A stretch of DNA of 64,000 nt, from positions 13,744,501-13,808,500 of the forward strand of contig JBBMNZ010000015.1 in the NCBI GenBank assembly GCA_037954325.1. The letters are read 5' to 3'. The notes beneath the pieces were generated by a model. The model searched no databases. It was given only the letters and a program-made list of their open reading frames with translations, and had not been told where the DNA came from. Shown here one piece after another: positions 63,230-64,000 of this stretch (positions within the stretch are counted from its first letter, which is position 1; each line of letters begins with the position of its first letter). The position numbers were made by a program, and so were the translations under genes. Source of the DNA: Fistularia commersonii (lineage: Eukaryota; Chordata; Actinopteri; Syngnathiformes; Fistulariidae).

Positions 63230-64000
63230 TATGTGCTGGAAATGCTTTTTTTCCCTGAACAGTCCCTGTAACACAGCTTATGAAAAAGATTAATAAATAA
63301 GGAAAATTCCATCCATTTTCTATCCCTGCTTTGTCCTGCTCCAGCTGATCGCTATCTTCATCTTCATCCTGCACACTAAAACCATTAAAGTAGTGTTCTT
63401 CAGTGTTGGAATTGAACAGCCTCAGAATTTCACGGTAATTTCATTGGTCCGATGAGATGAGGCTAAACATTTTGCCGGCATGAAGCTCATTAGCCCAAAA
63501 AAAAAGAAAAACCTAACAAAAAAAAATCCATAAATTGGGCACATCATTGTTTAAGCCGCAGTGTTCAAAGAGTTTGGAACATAAAAATGCGTAGCGGCTC
63601 ATAGACCGGAACTACAGTAACTGTTTAACAATACTGAACGTAAGAACTTTGTTTAAGGATATACCAGTTGGACTGGTATTCCTGTTGATTCCTTGGAGAG
63701 AATTAAGTTAAAGTAAACTTTTGGACATCTGAACCGAATAGTGTTTTAGACCTTCACTGGATGTGAGAAAACATTTCTAATTAGCAAGGGTTTCACTGGT
63801 CAATTCAACCACCCTTGTTTGGTACCAGATTCCATGTGGGACTCTTTTCCGATTCCCGCCTAACAGGCTTTTCTGCATGTTAGTGATCCGATTCTACAGA
63901 AAAACAGATCTAAAAATCAATCCAGTAAATTTGGCCAGCGAAAAAAAAAAAAAAAAAAAAAAGCACAACAACAGCAACATCATTCAAACATATATTAACA
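63230..64000 (+). other. gramd1b: gramd1b intron, end of window, nothing notable
   Basis: Short SINE-tail scrap at 63308-63372 (CCATCCATTTTCTATCCCTG) and an A-run at 63940-63962. The next gramd1b exon was not found. Confidence 0.55.

Overview
The window is vertebrate nuclear DNA, almost certainly from a teleost fish. The supporting signs are split genes with GT-AG introns, very long CA/TG and GATA microsatellites, teleost-type tRNA-derived SINE remnants, and several non-autonomous hAT-like and TA-flanked elements. No bacterial, plasmid or viral gene organisation is present. Most open reading frames are chance readings of repeats or shadows of exons.

Two protein-coding genes can be supported, both on the + strand. 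(1) clmp (CXADR-like membrane protein, CTX-family cell-adhesion protein). Six exons (29643-29800, 31524-31722, 35297-35464, 35608-35730, 36157-36298, 36427-36802) join in one frame to a stop. They encode the end of the signal peptide, an Ig V domain, an Ig C2 domain, a transmembrane helix and a Ser/Pro-rich cytoplasmic tail. The short first coding exon was not found. (2) The 5' part of gramd1b (Aster-B, an ER-plasma membrane sterol transporter): a 23-nt first coding piece (49386-49408), a 244-nt exon (58371-58614), a 21-nt candidate microexon (59162-59182) and a 21-nt conserved exon (60947-60967). The GRAM, ASTER and membrane-anchor exons lie beyond the right edge.

Layout: 1-29642 is sequence upstream of clmp exon 2 (probably intron 1), with repeats but no supported gene. 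29643-36802 is clmp. 36803-49385 is intergenic, with a block of hAT-like elements and an unidentified coding-like minus-strand reading frame at 47331-47549. 49386 to the end is gramd1b, whose first intron (49409-58370) holds two more hAT-like elements and a GC-rich, CCAAT-containing promoter-like stretch near 55847-56200.

The two genes are not an operon and have no shared pathway: CLMP works at cell-cell junctions and GRAMD1B at ER-plasma membrane contacts. They are neighbours in human too, but as I recall they are divergent there, whereas here they are in tandem. The most noteworthy signals are the gramd1b microexon with a TGCATG motif beside its acceptor, two long AT-centred palindromes, a three-copy 116-bp repeat in clmp intron 3, nested transposable elements with intact target-site duplications, and two coding-like minus-strand reading frames that I could not identify.
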